Source of the DNA: Oceanihabitans sp. 2_MG-2023
GTDB lineage: Bacteria; Bacteroidota; Bacteroidia; Flavobacteriales; Flavobacteriaceae
Length of the DNA: 64,000 nt
Direction of reading: 5' to 3'
Assembly (NCBI RefSeq): GCF_030547245.1
Contig: NZ_JAUOQT010000001.1
Span: 806,001-870,000 of the forward strand
In this document: positions 8,474 to 17,077 of the stretch, piece after piece
How positions within the stretch are numbered: position 1 is the first letter of the stretch
Layout of the letters: every line of letters starts with the position of its first letter
The notes under the pieces: generated by a model
Seen by the model: only the letters and a program-made list of their open reading frames with translations
Database searches by the model: none
Told to the model about the DNA's origin: nothing
Program-made: the position numbers and the translations under genes

Positions 8474-8498
8474 AAACCACGTCTATAAAACGTGGTTT
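8474..8498 (-). terminator. Intrinsic terminator of the bacilliredoxin gene
   Basis: The inverted repeat AAACCACGT / ACGTGGTTT with a short loop is followed, on the minus strand, by a T-rich tail. It lies about 55 nt downstream of the bacilliredoxin stop codon. Confidence 0.8.
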
Positions 8499-8552
8499 AA
8501 TACTGTTAGTTTGTGTGTAAACTAAACTTTAACATATAGTGTTAAAAATTTA

Positions 8553-8963
8553 CTAGCAGTGCTCATTATAAGCATCTGTAAGATTTTCAGCAATCATTTC
8601 GGCAGGTCTACCTTCAATATGGTGACGCTCTAGCATATGCACTAATTCTCCATTTTTAAATAAAGCCATACATGGCGAACTAGGAGGAAAAGGAATCATA
8701 TATTCACGTGCTTTATTTACTGCTTCTTTATCTACGCCAGCAAAAACCGTTACAATATGATCTGGTTTTTTTGCGTTTTGTAAACTAGTTTTTGCTCCTG
8801 GTCTTGCGTTAGCTGCTGCACAACCACAAACCGAATTCACAACCACTAAAGTTGTTCCTTCTTTTGCAATAGCTGCATCCACATCTGCAATGGTGTGTAA
8901 TTCTTCAAAACCTACGTTTGTTAAATCTTCACGCATTGGTTTTACTAATTCTGCTGGGTACAT
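8553..8963 (-). CDS. Bacilliredoxin, BrxA/BrxB (YphP/YqiW) family
   Basis: A 136-residue protein starting at MYPAELVKPMREDL. A longer in-frame start at 9011 lies upstream of the -7 element and is rejected. The redox motif is CGCAAANARPG, the CGC form characteristic of bacilliredoxins, in a thioredoxin-like fold with a late FPPSSPCMALF segment. Homologues remove bacillithiol or similar thiol adducts from proteins in the cytoplasm. Which low-molecular-weight thiol this organism uses cannot be seen here. It is transcribed alone between a promoter and a terminator. Confidence 0.87.
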   Translation of the reverse strand: MYPAELVKPMREDLTNVGFEELHTIADVDAAIAKEGTTLVVVNSVCGCAAANARPGAKTSLQNAKKPDHIVTVFAGVDKEAVNKAREYMIPFPPSSPCMALFKNGELVHMLERHHIEGRPAEMIAENLTDAYNEHC

Positions 8964-8998
8964 ATTTTGTAATTTTAATTTTATTAATTTATCTCCTA

Positions 8999-9006
8999 CA
9001 AATATA
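8999..9006 (-). promoter_or_regulatory. -7 promoter element of the bacilliredoxin gene
   Basis: On the minus strand TATATTTG matches TAnnTTTG about 35 nt before the ATG at 8963. It overlaps the alternative upstream reading frame and so decides the start. Confidence 0.55.
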
Positions 9007-9189
9007 ATCAAAAACCATGCAATTTAATGAGATAGCTATTTTATAAGACACAATGGCGTACTAAAATGACGTAATTGAAATAATTATGTGATAATAGTAA
9101 CTCTTGATGTTATATAAATTTTGAGTTGGCGTTCCTTTTTACAAAAGGGTTTCTGTAACAAAAGCATTCACATTGTAACTAACAAATAG

Positions 9190-9197
9190 TATATTTG
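9190..9197 (+). promoter_or_regulatory. -7 promoter element of the TerB/J-domain gene
   Basis: TATATTTG lies 19 nt before the ATG at 9216. A TTG at 9173-9175 is upstream, but the 14-nt spacing is shorter than the 17-23 nt usual for this promoter class. Confidence 0.45.
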
Positions 9198-9215
9198 ATT
9201 TTTAAAAAATAAAAC

Positions 9216-10007
9216 ATGAGTTTCGGAAAATGGATTGGAGCATCTTTAGGATGGTCGTTTGGTGGGCCAATTGGTGCCATTATAGGTTTAGCACTTGGTA
9301 GTTTTGTAGACACGTTGTCTTCAGGAAATGGAAATCCGCTTTTAGGAGATCGTCCAACACAACAAAGAAGAAGATCGCAAAACGGAAGACCAAACTATAG
9401 AACCCAACAACAACGTAGAGCGCAAACTACTTCTGGTGATTTCGAGGTAAGCTTACTCATTCTTGCTTCTGTTGTAATAAAAGCAGATGGTGTACAAGAC
9501 CAAAGAGAACTAGATTTTGTACGTAGCCAATTTGTAAGCATGTACGGTAAAGATCGAGCGAACAAAGCATTTAAGCTATTTAAAGGTGTAAACAATCAAA
9601 CGGTTCCATTGCGTCAAGTTTGTACGCAAATTAAGCAAATGATGGATCATGCTTCACGTTTACAATTGATGCATTTTCTTTTCGGAATTGCTAAAGCAGA
9701 CGAAATGGTTACCGAAGACGAAGAACGTCAAATATTTACCATTGCTGGTTATTTAGGTATAAGCTCCAGAGATTATAATAGTATTAAAGCGATGTTTTAT
9801 AACAGTAGTGAAAATGCATATAAAATTTTAGAGATAACAAAATCTGCCACCAATGATGAAATTAAAAAAGCGTACCGTACTATGGCTAAAAAATATCATC
9901 CAGATAAAGTCGCCCATTTAGGAGAGGAGCATAAAAAAGGAGCAGAAGACAAATTTAAACAAGTTCAAAAAGCATACGAGCAATTACAAAAAGAACGTGG
10001 CTTTTAA
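9216..10007 (+). CDS. TerB-like plus DnaJ-domain protein (DjlA-like)
   Basis: A 263-residue protein with three parts. A Gly-rich hydrophobic N-terminus (about residues 5-35: [20 protein letters not shown]) may insert in or touch the membrane. A TerB/DjlA domain (about 75-185) contains [14 protein letters not shown] and a second [11 protein letters not shown] motif of the metal-binding type. A C-terminal J domain (about 198-262) has the HPD tripeptide (AKKYHPDKV). This is the DjlA order, so a DnaK co-chaperone at the inner face of the membrane is likely. Its clients are unknown. Confidence 0.85.
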   Translation: MSFGKWIGASLGWSFGGPIGAIIGLALGSFVDTLSSGNGNPLLGDRPTQQRRRSQNGRPNYRTQQQRRAQTTSGDFEVSLLILASVVIKADGVQDQRELDFVRSQFVSMYGKDRANKAFKLFKGVNNQTVPLRQVCTQIKQMMDHASRLQLMHFLFGIAKADEMVTEDEERQIFTIAGYLGISSRDYNSIKAMFYNSSENAYKILEITKSATNDEIKKAYRTMAKKYHPDKVAHLGEEHKKGAEDKFKQVQKAYEQLQKERGF

Positions 10008-10009
10008 TT

Positions 10010-10150
10010 CTACTTTTTATTATTAAATCGTTTTTCCATTTGCTTAAAATAGCGTTTTTCTTTCCACTTTCGAATGATAAAGACTACTAAGACAATTAGT
10101 CCTAGAATCATTATTCCGTCTTTTCCTGTAAGGTATTCTAGTATTTTCAT
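10010..10150 (-). CDS. Small single-span membrane protein, 46 aa
   Basis: A minus-strand ATG at 10150 opens a 46-codon frame ending at TAG (10012-10010). One hydrophobic segment (about residues 12-26: GIMILGLIVLVVFII) is followed by a strongly basic tail (RKWKEKRYFKQMEKRFNNKK). This is a plausible small membrane protein with a cytoplasmic basic tail. It converges on the J-domain gene with 2 nt between stops. No family is recognised. Confidence 0.55.
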   Translation of the reverse strand: MKILEYLTGKDGIMILGLIVLVVFIIRKWKEKRYFKQMEKRFNNKK

Positions 10151-10239
10151 GATTGTTATTTAGATATGCAAAAGTCGGAAAATATATATAAAACTTTCAG
10201 GGTATAACATCTTTTTAAACTTTAGTTAATTGATTTTTA

Positions 10240-11400
10240 TTACCCTCTAAACAAAAAGAAATCTTCTTTCATATCTTCAATTTGTGCATCTTCATTGGTG
10301 ATGATATAATCGATAGCTTTAGAGGTGAAAGTGTCTCCTTTTTCAGTTAAAGAAACAATGTTTTTATTAAAAACAATCATATTGTTTTTAAGGGCTAAAT
10401 CTAAAACGGTTTTAGCTCTCACTTTTTGCCAATTAATATGTTCTTGCAAATGGTTTACATGGCGTTCCCGTTCTTCGGTATGGTTTTTTAAATGCAATAA
10501 AAAAGTAAGTAAAGATACTTCGGTACGTTGTTGTTTTTCTCTATACATAACAGCAATAATTCCTTTGCTGGGAGCAAATAAAAAGACTATTAGAAAGATA
10601 AAGCCTAACATAGTGGTTATAGAACCAGCAATAGATGCATCTAACCAGTGTGCAAACCAATATCCTGAAATAGCACTTAGCACACCAAAACCAATAGCAA
10701 GACCAAGCATTTTCTTTAAATCTGTAGTCAACAAATATGCCGTTGCAGCAGGAGCAATCATTAAGGCAACCACTAAAATGGCGCCAACAGCATCAAAAGC
10801 ACCAACTGTTGTTACCGATGCTACTGACATTAAGCCATAATGAATAATTGCTGGTGAAAACCCTAAAGAAGCAGCCAAACCTTTATCGAAAGTGCTTAAT
10901 TTTAGTTCTTTAAAAAAAGCGAGTAGTAAGCCAATAGTTGTTATTAAAATAGAGCCAATAATCCAAAGGGATTTCGGACCAACATCTGTTCCGCCAATAA
11001 ATAACCGATCGAAAGGAGCAAAGGCTAATTCGCCAAGTAAAACAGCATCGACATCTAAATGCACGTCATTCGCGTTTTTTGCAATTAAAATAACACCAAT
11101 ACTAAACAGCGCAGGAAAAACTAAGCCAATGGCCGTGTCTTCTTTTACCAAACCTGTTTTCTGAATATATTCTACTAAAACCACAGTAATAATTCCGGTA
11201 AACGCAGCTAGTAATATTAGTAACGGAGAGTTTAGATCTTGTGTTATAAAGAACCCAATTACAATTCCTGGTAAGATGGAATGACTAATAGCATCACTAA
11301 TCATAGCCATTTTTCTTAATACAAGAAAGGTTCCCGGAATCGCGCAAGCAATAGCTACTAAGCTTGCAATAAGTTGTATTTCTATTTGCGCACTATTCAT
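10240..11400 (-). CDS. Metal ABC transporter permease (Mn/Fe/Zn type) with C-terminal winged-helix-like tail
   Basis: A 386-residue permease of the ABC-3 family; the start is the ATG at 11400, overlapping the stop of the upstream permease by 8 nt. Eight or nine membrane segments span residues 1-285, with the family motif KMAMISDAISHSILPGIVIG near the start and SVTTVGAFDAVGAILVVALM later. About 100 extra C-terminal residues end in VRAKTVLDLALKNNMIVFN...VSLTEKGDTFTS, resembling the wing of a DtxR-type winged helix (LTxxG). It forms the channel for Mn(II), Fe(II) or Zn(II) with the other permease. The tail could be a metal- or DNA-related regulatory domain. Confidence 0.85.
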   Translation of the reverse strand: MNSAQIEIQLIASLVAIACAIPGTFLVLRKMAMISDAISHSILPGIVIGFFITQDLNSPLLILLAAFTGIITVVLVEYIQKTGLVKEDTAIGLVFPALFSIGVILIAKNANDVHLDVDAVLLGELAFAPFDRLFIGGTDVGPKSLWIIGSILITTIGLLLAFFKELKLSTFDKGLAASLGFSPAIIHYGLMSVASVTTVGAFDAVGAILVVALMIAPAATAYLLTTDLKKMLGLAIGFGVLSAISGYWFAHWLDASIAGSITTMLGFIFLIVFLFAPSKGIIAVMYREKQQRTEVSLLTFLLHLKNHTEERERHVNHLQEHINWQKVRAKTVLDLALKNNMIVFNKNIVSLTEKGDTFTSKAIDYIITNEDAQIEDMKEDFFLFRG

Positions 11401-12520
11401 CTTCTGTAGATTGTTTGGTGTATAAATTGGCTGCAGTTTCAAAACCTAAATCGGTTAAACTCCACATCGAACCATCAATAGTTGCATAATTTTTCTCTAC
11501 TAGTTTCTGAAGCGTTTTCTTTGTAAAACCTTGAAAGTTATTTAATAATTTAATGGCATGCGGATGCGAAATATTTTCATGTGTTTCTGCTATATGATAC
11601 ATAAACGCTAAAGTTTTATGTAACTCTAAATCCCGTCTATTTTTAATAAAACGAATTTGTTTAAAAAGCAATCCTCTGCTTGGTGAAAAGATAAAAGAAA
11701 ATACTACAAAAACAGCAGCAACTAATACAATTACTGGTCCTGTAGAAAGATTGTTTTGGCTGGCGCTAATTGCTGTACCAAAGACACCAGAAAATGCACC
11801 AAAAATGGCAGCAAGAAAAACCATTGTACTAAGACTATTGGTCCATTGTCTTGCAGCAGCAGCAGGAGCAAGTAGCATAGCACTCATTAAAACAACACCA
11901 ACGGTTTGCAAGCCTAATACAATTGCTAAAACAATAAAACTAGTAATTAAAACATCTATAAATCTGGTGTTAAACCCTAAGGTTTTGGTGTAATCTGCAT
12001 CAAACAATAGTATTTTAAATTCTTTCCAAAATAGTAAGAGTACTAATAGGCAAACTCCTGTAACAATAGCCATTAACCAAACATCACTTTCTACAAGTGT
12101 TGCTGCTTGTCCGAATAAATACTTATCTAAACCAGCTTGGTTTGCATTTGGTTGTTTTTGTATGAAAGTAAGTAGTAACATACCAAAACCAAAAAAGAGT
12201 GATAAAATTAAACCTAAAGCAGTATCACTTTTTAAATGTGTTTTTGTGATTATTCCTCGAATCCAGAAGGTGCCAATAAGACCACTAACCAAAGCACCAA
12301 TTAATAATGTATTTGTGTCTTTTGCTCCAGTTATTAAAAAAGCAATTGCAATTCCAGGTAAAGCAGCATGCGAAATGGCATCACCAAGAAGACTTTGTTT
12401 TCTTAGTACAGCAAAACTACCAAGCATGCCTGTAACTGCTCCTAAAATTGCAGTTCCAAGTGTGATGGTTCTTAGCGTGTAGTCTGTAAAAACTAGTTTT
12501 ATGTATTCTGTTATGTCCAT
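11393..12520 (-). CDS. Metal ABC transporter permease (Mn/Fe/Zn type) with C-terminal winged-helix-like tail
   Basis: A 375-residue ABC-3 permease, paralogous to the next gene. The LRKQSLLGDAISHAALPGIA motif and about nine membrane segments occupy residues 1-280. The C-terminal part (about 290-375) is soluble and contains AFMYHIAETHENISHPHA, an FTKKTLQKLVEKNYATI helix pair and SLTDLGFETA, again like a DtxR winged helix. The stop overlaps the next start (ATGAATAG), indicating translational coupling. It follows the ATPase gene after a 211-nt gap full of palindromes. It works with the ATPase and lipoprotein as an importer. Confidence 0.85.
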   Translation of the reverse strand: MDITEYIKLVFTDYTLRTITLGTAILGAVTGMLGSFAVLRKQSLLGDAISHAALPGIAIAFLITGAKDTNTLLIGALVSGLIGTFWIRGIITKTHLKSDTALGLILSLFFGFGMLLLTFIQKQPNANQAGLDKYLFGQAATLVESDVWLMAIVTGVCLLVLLLFWKEFKILLFDADYTKTLGFNTRFIDVLITSFIVLAIVLGLQTVGVVLMSAMLLAPAAAARQWTNSLSTMVFLAAIFGAFSGVFGTAISASQNNLSTGPVIVLVAAVFVVFSFIFSPSRGLLFKQIRFIKNRRDLELHKTLAFMYHIAETHENISHPHAIKLLNNFQGFTKKTLQKLVEKNYATIDGSMWSLTDLGFETAANLYTKQSTEDE

Positions 12521-12581
12521 AATACCCGTTAAAGCAGAAATCTCTTCCTTGATTCGTGAATTGTTTTTGTTTTGTTATTCT

Positions 12582-12638
12582 GCGTAAAGACGCATAATCT
12601 ATTTTATGGTCATCCTGAATCCAGTTCAGGATGACCAT
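12582..12638. repeat. Palindromic repeats between ABC ATPase and permease genes
   Basis: A short hairpin TGCGT-AAAG-ACGCA (12582-12595) is followed by a near-perfect 33-nt palindrome (12606-12638). That palindrome has 14-nt arms around a 5-nt loop, arm sequence ATGGTCATCCTGAA. The GTCATCCTGAA core is a repeat type found scattered between genes in many genomes. No T tract follows, so it is a REP-like element or an mRNA-stabilising hairpin rather than a classical terminator. Confidence 0.75.
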
Positions 12639-12710
12639 TCATTTATATTTTTTATTGCTAAACTTCTAAAGAAATTTGTGGCAATCTGTTCTTTTTTTAC
12701 TTTTTAAGAT

Positions 12711-12726
12711 TCCTGCCTTCGCAGGA
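12711..12726. repeat. Short palindrome just after the ABC ATPase gene
   Basis: TCCTGC-CTTC-GCAGGA lies 5 nt beyond the stop of the ATPase gene. Read on the minus strand it is followed by A-rich rather than T-rich sequence, so termination is doubtful. It belongs with the neighbouring palindromes at 12582-12638. All lie inside the putative metal-transport operon and may set the ratio of ATPase to permease expression. Confidence 0.6.
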
Positions 12727-12731
12727 GTTTA

Positions 12732-13505
12732 TTACTCTTGAATACTTACTTTATAATTAATTCCATAGGTCTTGGTTAAATTATCATCGTTAAAAATATC
12801 TTTAACAGGACCTGTAGCAATTTTCTTCACATTTAAAAAAGTAACCCAATCAAAATATTCTGGAACGGTTTGTAAATCGTGATGTACTACAATAACTGTT
12901 TTACCAGCTTTTCGTAATTCTTTTAAAATATTAATAATAGCAATTTCTGTGGTGGCATCTACTCCTTGAAAAGGTTCATCCATAAAATAAATGGATGCGT
13001 TTTGTACTAAAGCTCTGGCTAAAAATATTCGTTGTTGTTGCCCTCCAGAAAGCTGACTAATTTGTCTACTTTTAAAGGCAAGCATTCCAACTTTTTCTAA
13101 AGCTTCTAAAGCTGCTTTTTTTTCTTTTTGCTTAGGTCTTTTAATCCAGCCTAAACTTCCGTAAGTTCCCATCATAACAACGTCTAAGGCTGTCGTTGGG
13201 AAGTCCCAATCTACACTTCCTTTTTGTGGCACGTAGGCAACTAATTTACGTTGTTTGTCATATGGTTTACCATAAATTGAAACGCTTCCTGCAATTGGTT
13301 TTAAGATGCCTAAAATAGATTTTATAAGTGTAGATTTTCCAGCGCCATTTGGACCAACAATTGCCATAAGAACACCTTCTGGAATTTCTAAATCAATATC
13401 CCAAAGTACAGGTTTGTAGTTGTATGCAACGGTTAAATCGTCAACTTTTACTGCTAATACTCCTGAATAGGTAGGAGTCTCTTTATTTTGTGATTGTTCT
13501 TTCAT
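12732..13505 (-). CDS. Metal ABC transporter ATP-binding protein (Mn/Fe/Zn type)
   Basis: A 257-residue ATPase from the ATG at 13505 (an ATG at 13523 is an alternative). It has Walker [11 protein letters not shown]-loop [13 protein letters not shown], signature LSGGQQQR, Walker B IYFMDEP and the switch His in VVHHD. The [19 protein letters not shown] segment is typical of the Mn/Zn/Fe importer subclass. It powers the two permeases downstream and the lipoprotein encoded upstream. Gene order receptor, binding protein, ATPase, permease, permease on one strand supports a single import system. Confidence 0.9.
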   Translation of the reverse strand: MKEQSQNKETPTYSGVLAVKVDDLTVAYNYKPVLWDIDLEIPEGVLMAIVGPNGAGKSTLIKSILGILKPIAGSVSIYGKPYDKQRKLVAYVPQKGSVDWDFPTTALDVVMMGTYGSLGWIKRPKQKEKKAALEALEKVGMLAFKSRQISQLSGGQQQRIFLARALVQNASIYFMDEPFQGVDATTEIAIINILKELRKAGKTVIVVHHDLQTVPEYFDWVTFLNVKKIATGPVKDIFNDDNLTKTYGINYKVSIQE

Positions 13506-13664
13506 AATTTTATTTCTGTTCATTTTGCCTTGATGCAAAACGAACCAAAAGATCACGATCAAAATCAGGAAATTGCTAAAGCAACATTCACTATCAGAAC
13601 TTCGTGCTTGAAGCTTTGCTTCGCATCTTTGTTCTTTCGCTCATTATTTCTGAATTTTGATGTT

Positions 13665-13681
13665 TTCCGACTGTGTCGGAA
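13665..13681. repeat. Small hairpin between binding-protein and ATPase genes
   Basis: TTCCGAC-TGT-GTCGGAA forms a 7-bp stem within the 265-nt gap 13506-13770. The rest of that gap holds no gene that I can support. No T tract follows on either strand. Confidence 0.45.
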
Positions 13682-13770
13682 TTTCAAGTTCCATTTATAT
13701 TTTTGTTTTAAGTATTATAATTTGTTTTCAACCAAGTACGCACTGCAAATTGCTACTCAATACTGCCTAC

Positions 13771-14682
13771 TTACTTTAAAGCATTTACAATAGTATTTAC
13801 ATTATATTCAAACATGCCAATGTAAGTTCCTTCTGCGGTTCCATCATTTCCTAAGGCATCCGAATACAGTGTTCCGCCAATAACAACTTCATGATTTTTA
13901 GAGTTTACAGCTGCTTGTAGCGCTTCAATAGTACGTTTAGGTACAGAGCTTTCTACAAAAACAGCCTTCACTTTTTTATTTATTATAAATGTAGCTAATT
14001 TTTGTACATCTTGAACACCAGCTTCTGTTGCAGTAGATAACCCTTGCAAACCAACCACTTCAAAATCATAATTTTTCCCGAAATAATTAAATGCATCATG
14101 CGCTGTTACTAGAATTCTTTTTTCTTTTGGAAGCGTTTTAATTGTTGCTTTAATCTTCGTTTCTAGCGTTTCTAATTTTGCTAGATATTGCTTTTCATTT
14201 TCTTTGTAATTTAAGCTGTTTGCAGGATCTTTTTCCGATAACACTTGAGTTACTTTTTTAGTGAATTGTTTAAAGTATTCAATATTAAACCAAACGTGTG
14301 GGTCGTAATTAGAAGCAAAATAATCGGAACCAATCAAGGTGCTTTTATCAATAACTTCCGCTAAAGCGATAGGGGTTTTGGTTTTACTTCCCATTTTTTC
14401 AAAAACTTCTACTAGTTTTCCTTCTAAATGTAAACCATTATAAAAAATAATATCTGCGTTTACTAGTTTTGTAACATCACCTTCACTGGCTTTATATAAA
14501 TGTGGGTCTACTCCAGAACCCATTAAACCTTGCGTGTTTACATATTCACCGCCAACATTTTTAACCAGATCTGTTATCATGGTCGTGGTGGTTACTATGT
14601 TGAGTTTTCCGTTTTCTTTAGTCTCTTTTTTACAAGCGGTTAAACTAAAAGTAATGGCTAAGAAGAACATTATTTTTTTCAT
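13771..14682 (-). CDS. Metal-binding lipoprotein of a Mn/Fe/Zn ABC importer (cluster A-I)
   Basis: A 303-residue substrate-binding protein. The signal peptide ends in a lipobox (FSLTAC), so Cys17 is probably lipidated and the protein faces the periplasm. The two metal-binding His are in GSGVDPHLYKAS and YDPHVWFN; later acidic ligands are expected in the VFVESSVPKRT and GGTLYSDALG regions. There is no His-rich loop of the ZnuA type, which favours Mn(II) or Fe(II) over Zn(II). It sits between the TonB receptor and the ATPase gene. Confidence 0.87.
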   Translation of the reverse strand: MKKIMFFLAITFSLTACKKETKENGKLNIVTTTTMITDLVKNVGGEYVNTQGLMGSGVDPHLYKASEGDVTKLVNADIIFYNGLHLEGKLVEVFEKMGSKTKTPIALAEVIDKSTLIGSDYFASNYDPHVWFNIEYFKQFTKKVTQVLSEKDPANSLNYKENEKQYLAKLETLETKIKATIKTLPKEKRILVTAHDAFNYFGKNYDFEVVGLQGLSTATEAGVQDVQKLATFIINKKVKAVFVESSVPKRTIEALQAAVNSKNHEVVIGGTLYSDALGNDGTAEGTYIGMFEYNVNTIVNALK

Positions 14683-14722
14683 ATATCTAAATATTTATTG
14701 CGAAAGTACTAAAAATGAGCGA

Positions 14723-16978
14723 TTAATTTAATTTATATCTTACACCAAAAAACAATCGAATACCTTGGTTTGGACCATAAACATACGATGGGTCAAAGGT
14801 TAGTGCATATGGATTGTCTGTGGTTGCAATGACATCTCCATTAGTGTTAAATGCTACATTTTCGTCAAAAGGATCGTTTGCTCTTGCTATTACAAACGGA
14901 TTTCCTTTGTTGGGTGTCCAGTTTAAAAGATTTTTAACACCTCCATATATTTCTAAATTATCTATTCCATCATGAGTAAGCTGAATGTTTTGTATGCTCC
15001 ATGTTGGAGAGTATTCTTGTCTTGGGTCTAAATCTCCTAGTAATGGTAATCGCATTGGCCCATAAATGTTACCTGTATAATCTAAAGTAAGATTCGTTGG
15101 GTAGTTTTTATAACTAAAAGACCATACGCCAGAATATTTTTCTGTGAGTATTTGATCTATTCGCTCACCATTTTTCGTTTGTGAAACCTCTTGATACGTA
15201 GCGCCAATAGACGCTTTTATTCCATTTTTTATAACAGCATCTATATTGATACTAAGTCCTTTAGATGTAGAATAACCATCTAGATTGTCATATATAATCT
15301 GATTTGGATTGGTATCATAATCTGGAATGATAGCATTTGTAAAATAGGTATACCAAGCAGAAGTGTCTAAAGTAAAATACATCCCGTTTTTTAAGTATAA
15401 TTTTTTAAGATAATTAAGTGTAACATTATAGGATTCTTCCGGATTTAGTTCCTCTTTAATAATCACCTCTCTTGCTCCAGTAAGTGCTGCATGTTCTTCG
15501 GTAAATAGATTAACAACTCTAAAGCCTGTTCCAGCATTTAACCGAATGATATCACTATCTGTTGGTTTGTATTTGTAAGCGATTCTTGGTGTGAAAATAG
15601 TACCATGTCTAGTATCATAATCAAAACGCAGACCTAATAACAAACTTTGTTTTTTGTTAAAAGCTATTTCATCTTGAACAAATAAAGATGGAATAGTCAC
15701 TTTGTCTGCATTTGGAGTTGCTGTGGTATTATCATTATAATAATTGTAGCGAAATGCTGCGCCAAAAAGCAGATCGTTTTTACTTATTTTTTTATCCCAA
15801 ATAAATTGGCCAAACCCAATACTTTGTTGCGCTAAATAAGGCGTGTCTCCATACACTGAGTTTTGATCGTGATCGGAATAGGAGAATTGAAAATTCACTT
15901 TTTCTTTAAAGGGTAATTCATAGTTACCTAAAATTTCAAATCGAGAGGTATAAATACTTTCACCATAAACTTCATTACCTCCTCTATCTGCTTTAGTCCA
16001 TTGTAGCTCTCCTCCCCAACGATCTTCATAAAAGTAACGGCCAGCAAGAGCTAGTTTTTTGTTATTTGCTCTTTTAAAATCCCATTTTTGGAAAATAGAA
16101 ATACGATCTTGTAATGTTAGATCGGTAAAATTATCTTTGTTATTATCCACAGGATTGTCGTATTTAAAATAATTAGTACCAAATAAAACCGTTGCTTTTT
16201 CACCTACATTTGCTTTAAAACCAGCGTCTATATTTACTTCACCCCAACCTGTAACAAATCCATCTGCAAAGAATCTTGGCGCATTTTCAGGTAATTTGGT
16301 GATAACATTAATTAAACCGCCTACAGCTTCGCTTCCATATAGTGAGGAAGCCGGTCCTTTAACCACTTCTATTTGTTCTATTAATGAATTTGGAATTCCA
16401 GACAAACCATAAACGGTAGACAGGCCACTTACAATTGGCATACCATCAATTAAAACTAGAGTGTAAGGTCCTTCTAAGCCATTAATATGAATATCCCCAG
16501 TATTACAAACATTACAATTTAATTGTGGTCTAACTCCATTTACATTTTGTAGTGCTTCAAAAATATTTGGTGTTGGATTTTTTTTCAAAAATGTTGGGGA
16601 ATATACTTCTACAGGAACAGGACTCTCTAATCTAGAAACTGCTTTTAATGTGCCTGTTATTATGATTTCTTCTAAATCGTCATTTTCATTTAAATGGAAG
16701 TTTATATAAACAGTTTTGTCTGAAATATGAATCGTTTTCTTTTGTGTTTTATACCCAGTAAATGAAGCTATTATTGTATAGTTTCCTTTCTCTAAATTTT
16801 TAATTAAAAAATGACCATTTTCATCGGTTGTGCTTCCTTTTGTGGTGTTTTCAATATAAATATTAGCAAATGGAAGTGGTTCTCCGTTTGATATAACTTT
16901 TCCTTCCACATTATAAATGCTTTGTGCAACTATAGTAGAACCGTAAAATAGTATAACTATGAAATAAATTAGTTTCAT
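14723..16978 (-). CDS. TonB-dependent outer-membrane receptor, probable metal uptake
   Basis: A 751-residue receptor. The signal peptide (about 1-18) is followed by a CarboxypepD-like domain (about 20-105), a plug domain (about 120-235, with LVLIDGMPIVSGLSTVYGL and ASSLYGSEAVGGLINVI) and a beta-barrel ending in an aromatic residue run. The plug has a Cys pair, LNCNVCNTGDIHING, found in a subset of metal-linked receptors. It is first in a same-strand series with the metal ABC importer and divergent from a DtxR-type regulator. It would carry a metal ion or complex across the outer membrane. Confidence 0.87.
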   Translation of the reverse strand: MKLIYFIVILFYGSTIVAQSIYNVEGKVISNGEPLPFANIYIENTTKGSTTDENGHFLIKNLEKGNYTIIASFTGYKTQKKTIHISDKTVYINFHLNENDDLEEIIITGTLKAVSRLESPVPVEVYSPTFLKKNPTPNIFEALQNVNGVRPQLNCNVCNTGDIHINGLEGPYTLVLIDGMPIVSGLSTVYGLSGIPNSLIEQIEVVKGPASSLYGSEAVGGLINVITKLPENAPRFFADGFVTGWGEVNIDAGFKANVGEKATVLFGTNYFKYDNPVDNNKDNFTDLTLQDRISIFQKWDFKRANNKKLALAGRYFYEDRWGGELQWTKADRGGNEVYGESIYTSRFEILGNYELPFKEKVNFQFSYSDHDQNSVYGDTPYLAQQSIGFGQFIWDKKISKNDLLFGAAFRYNYYNDNTTATPNADKVTIPSLFVQDEIAFNKKQSLLLGLRFDYDTRHGTIFTPRIAYKYKPTDSDIIRLNAGTGFRVVNLFTEEHAALTGAREVIIKEELNPEESYNVTLNYLKKLYLKNGMYFTLDTSAWYTYFTNAIIPDYDTNPNQIIYDNLDGYSTSKGLSINIDAVIKNGIKASIGATYQEVSQTKNGERIDQILTEKYSGVWSFSYKNYPTNLTLDYTGNIYGPMRLPLLGDLDPRQEYSPTWSIQNIQLTHDGIDNLEIYGGVKNLLNWTPNKGNPFVIARANDPFDENVAFNTNGDVIATTDNPYALTFDPSYVYGPNQGIRLFFGVRYKLN

Positions 16979-17011
16979 GTAGAATTATTTTTAATTAAAT
17001 ATAAAATAAAA

Positions 17012-17027
17012 TTTAGACTAGTCTAAA
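17012..17027. promoter_or_regulatory. Perfect 16-bp palindrome, candidate DtxR/MntR-type operator
   Basis: TTTAGACTAGTCTAAA is a perfect inverted repeat between the divergent TonB receptor and DtxR-type regulator genes. On the receptor side it lies 9 nt upstream of a near-consensus -7 (TATATTTA on minus, 17003-16996). On the regulator side it lies 26 nt before TATATTTG. One dimeric metalloregulator could therefore repress both genes. The TTAG...CTAA form resembles DtxR-family boxes. Confidence 0.7.
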
Positions 17028-17052
17028 AATATTTTAAGAAATATATCTTTTC

Positions 17053-17060
17053 TATATTTG
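17053..17060 (+). promoter_or_regulatory. -7 promoter element of the DtxR-type gene
   Basis: TATATTTG fits TAnnTTTG and lies 17 nt before the ATG at 17078. The palindrome at 17012-17027 overlaps or borders the expected -33 region, consistent with autoregulation. Confidence 0.55.
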
Positions 17061-17077
17061 TAAGAGATAATAATACT

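Noticed and set aside
10325-12482. Several plus-strand frames opposite the metal permease genes
   Set aside because: They are complementary-strand shadows of strongly supported membrane protein genes, with atypical composition.
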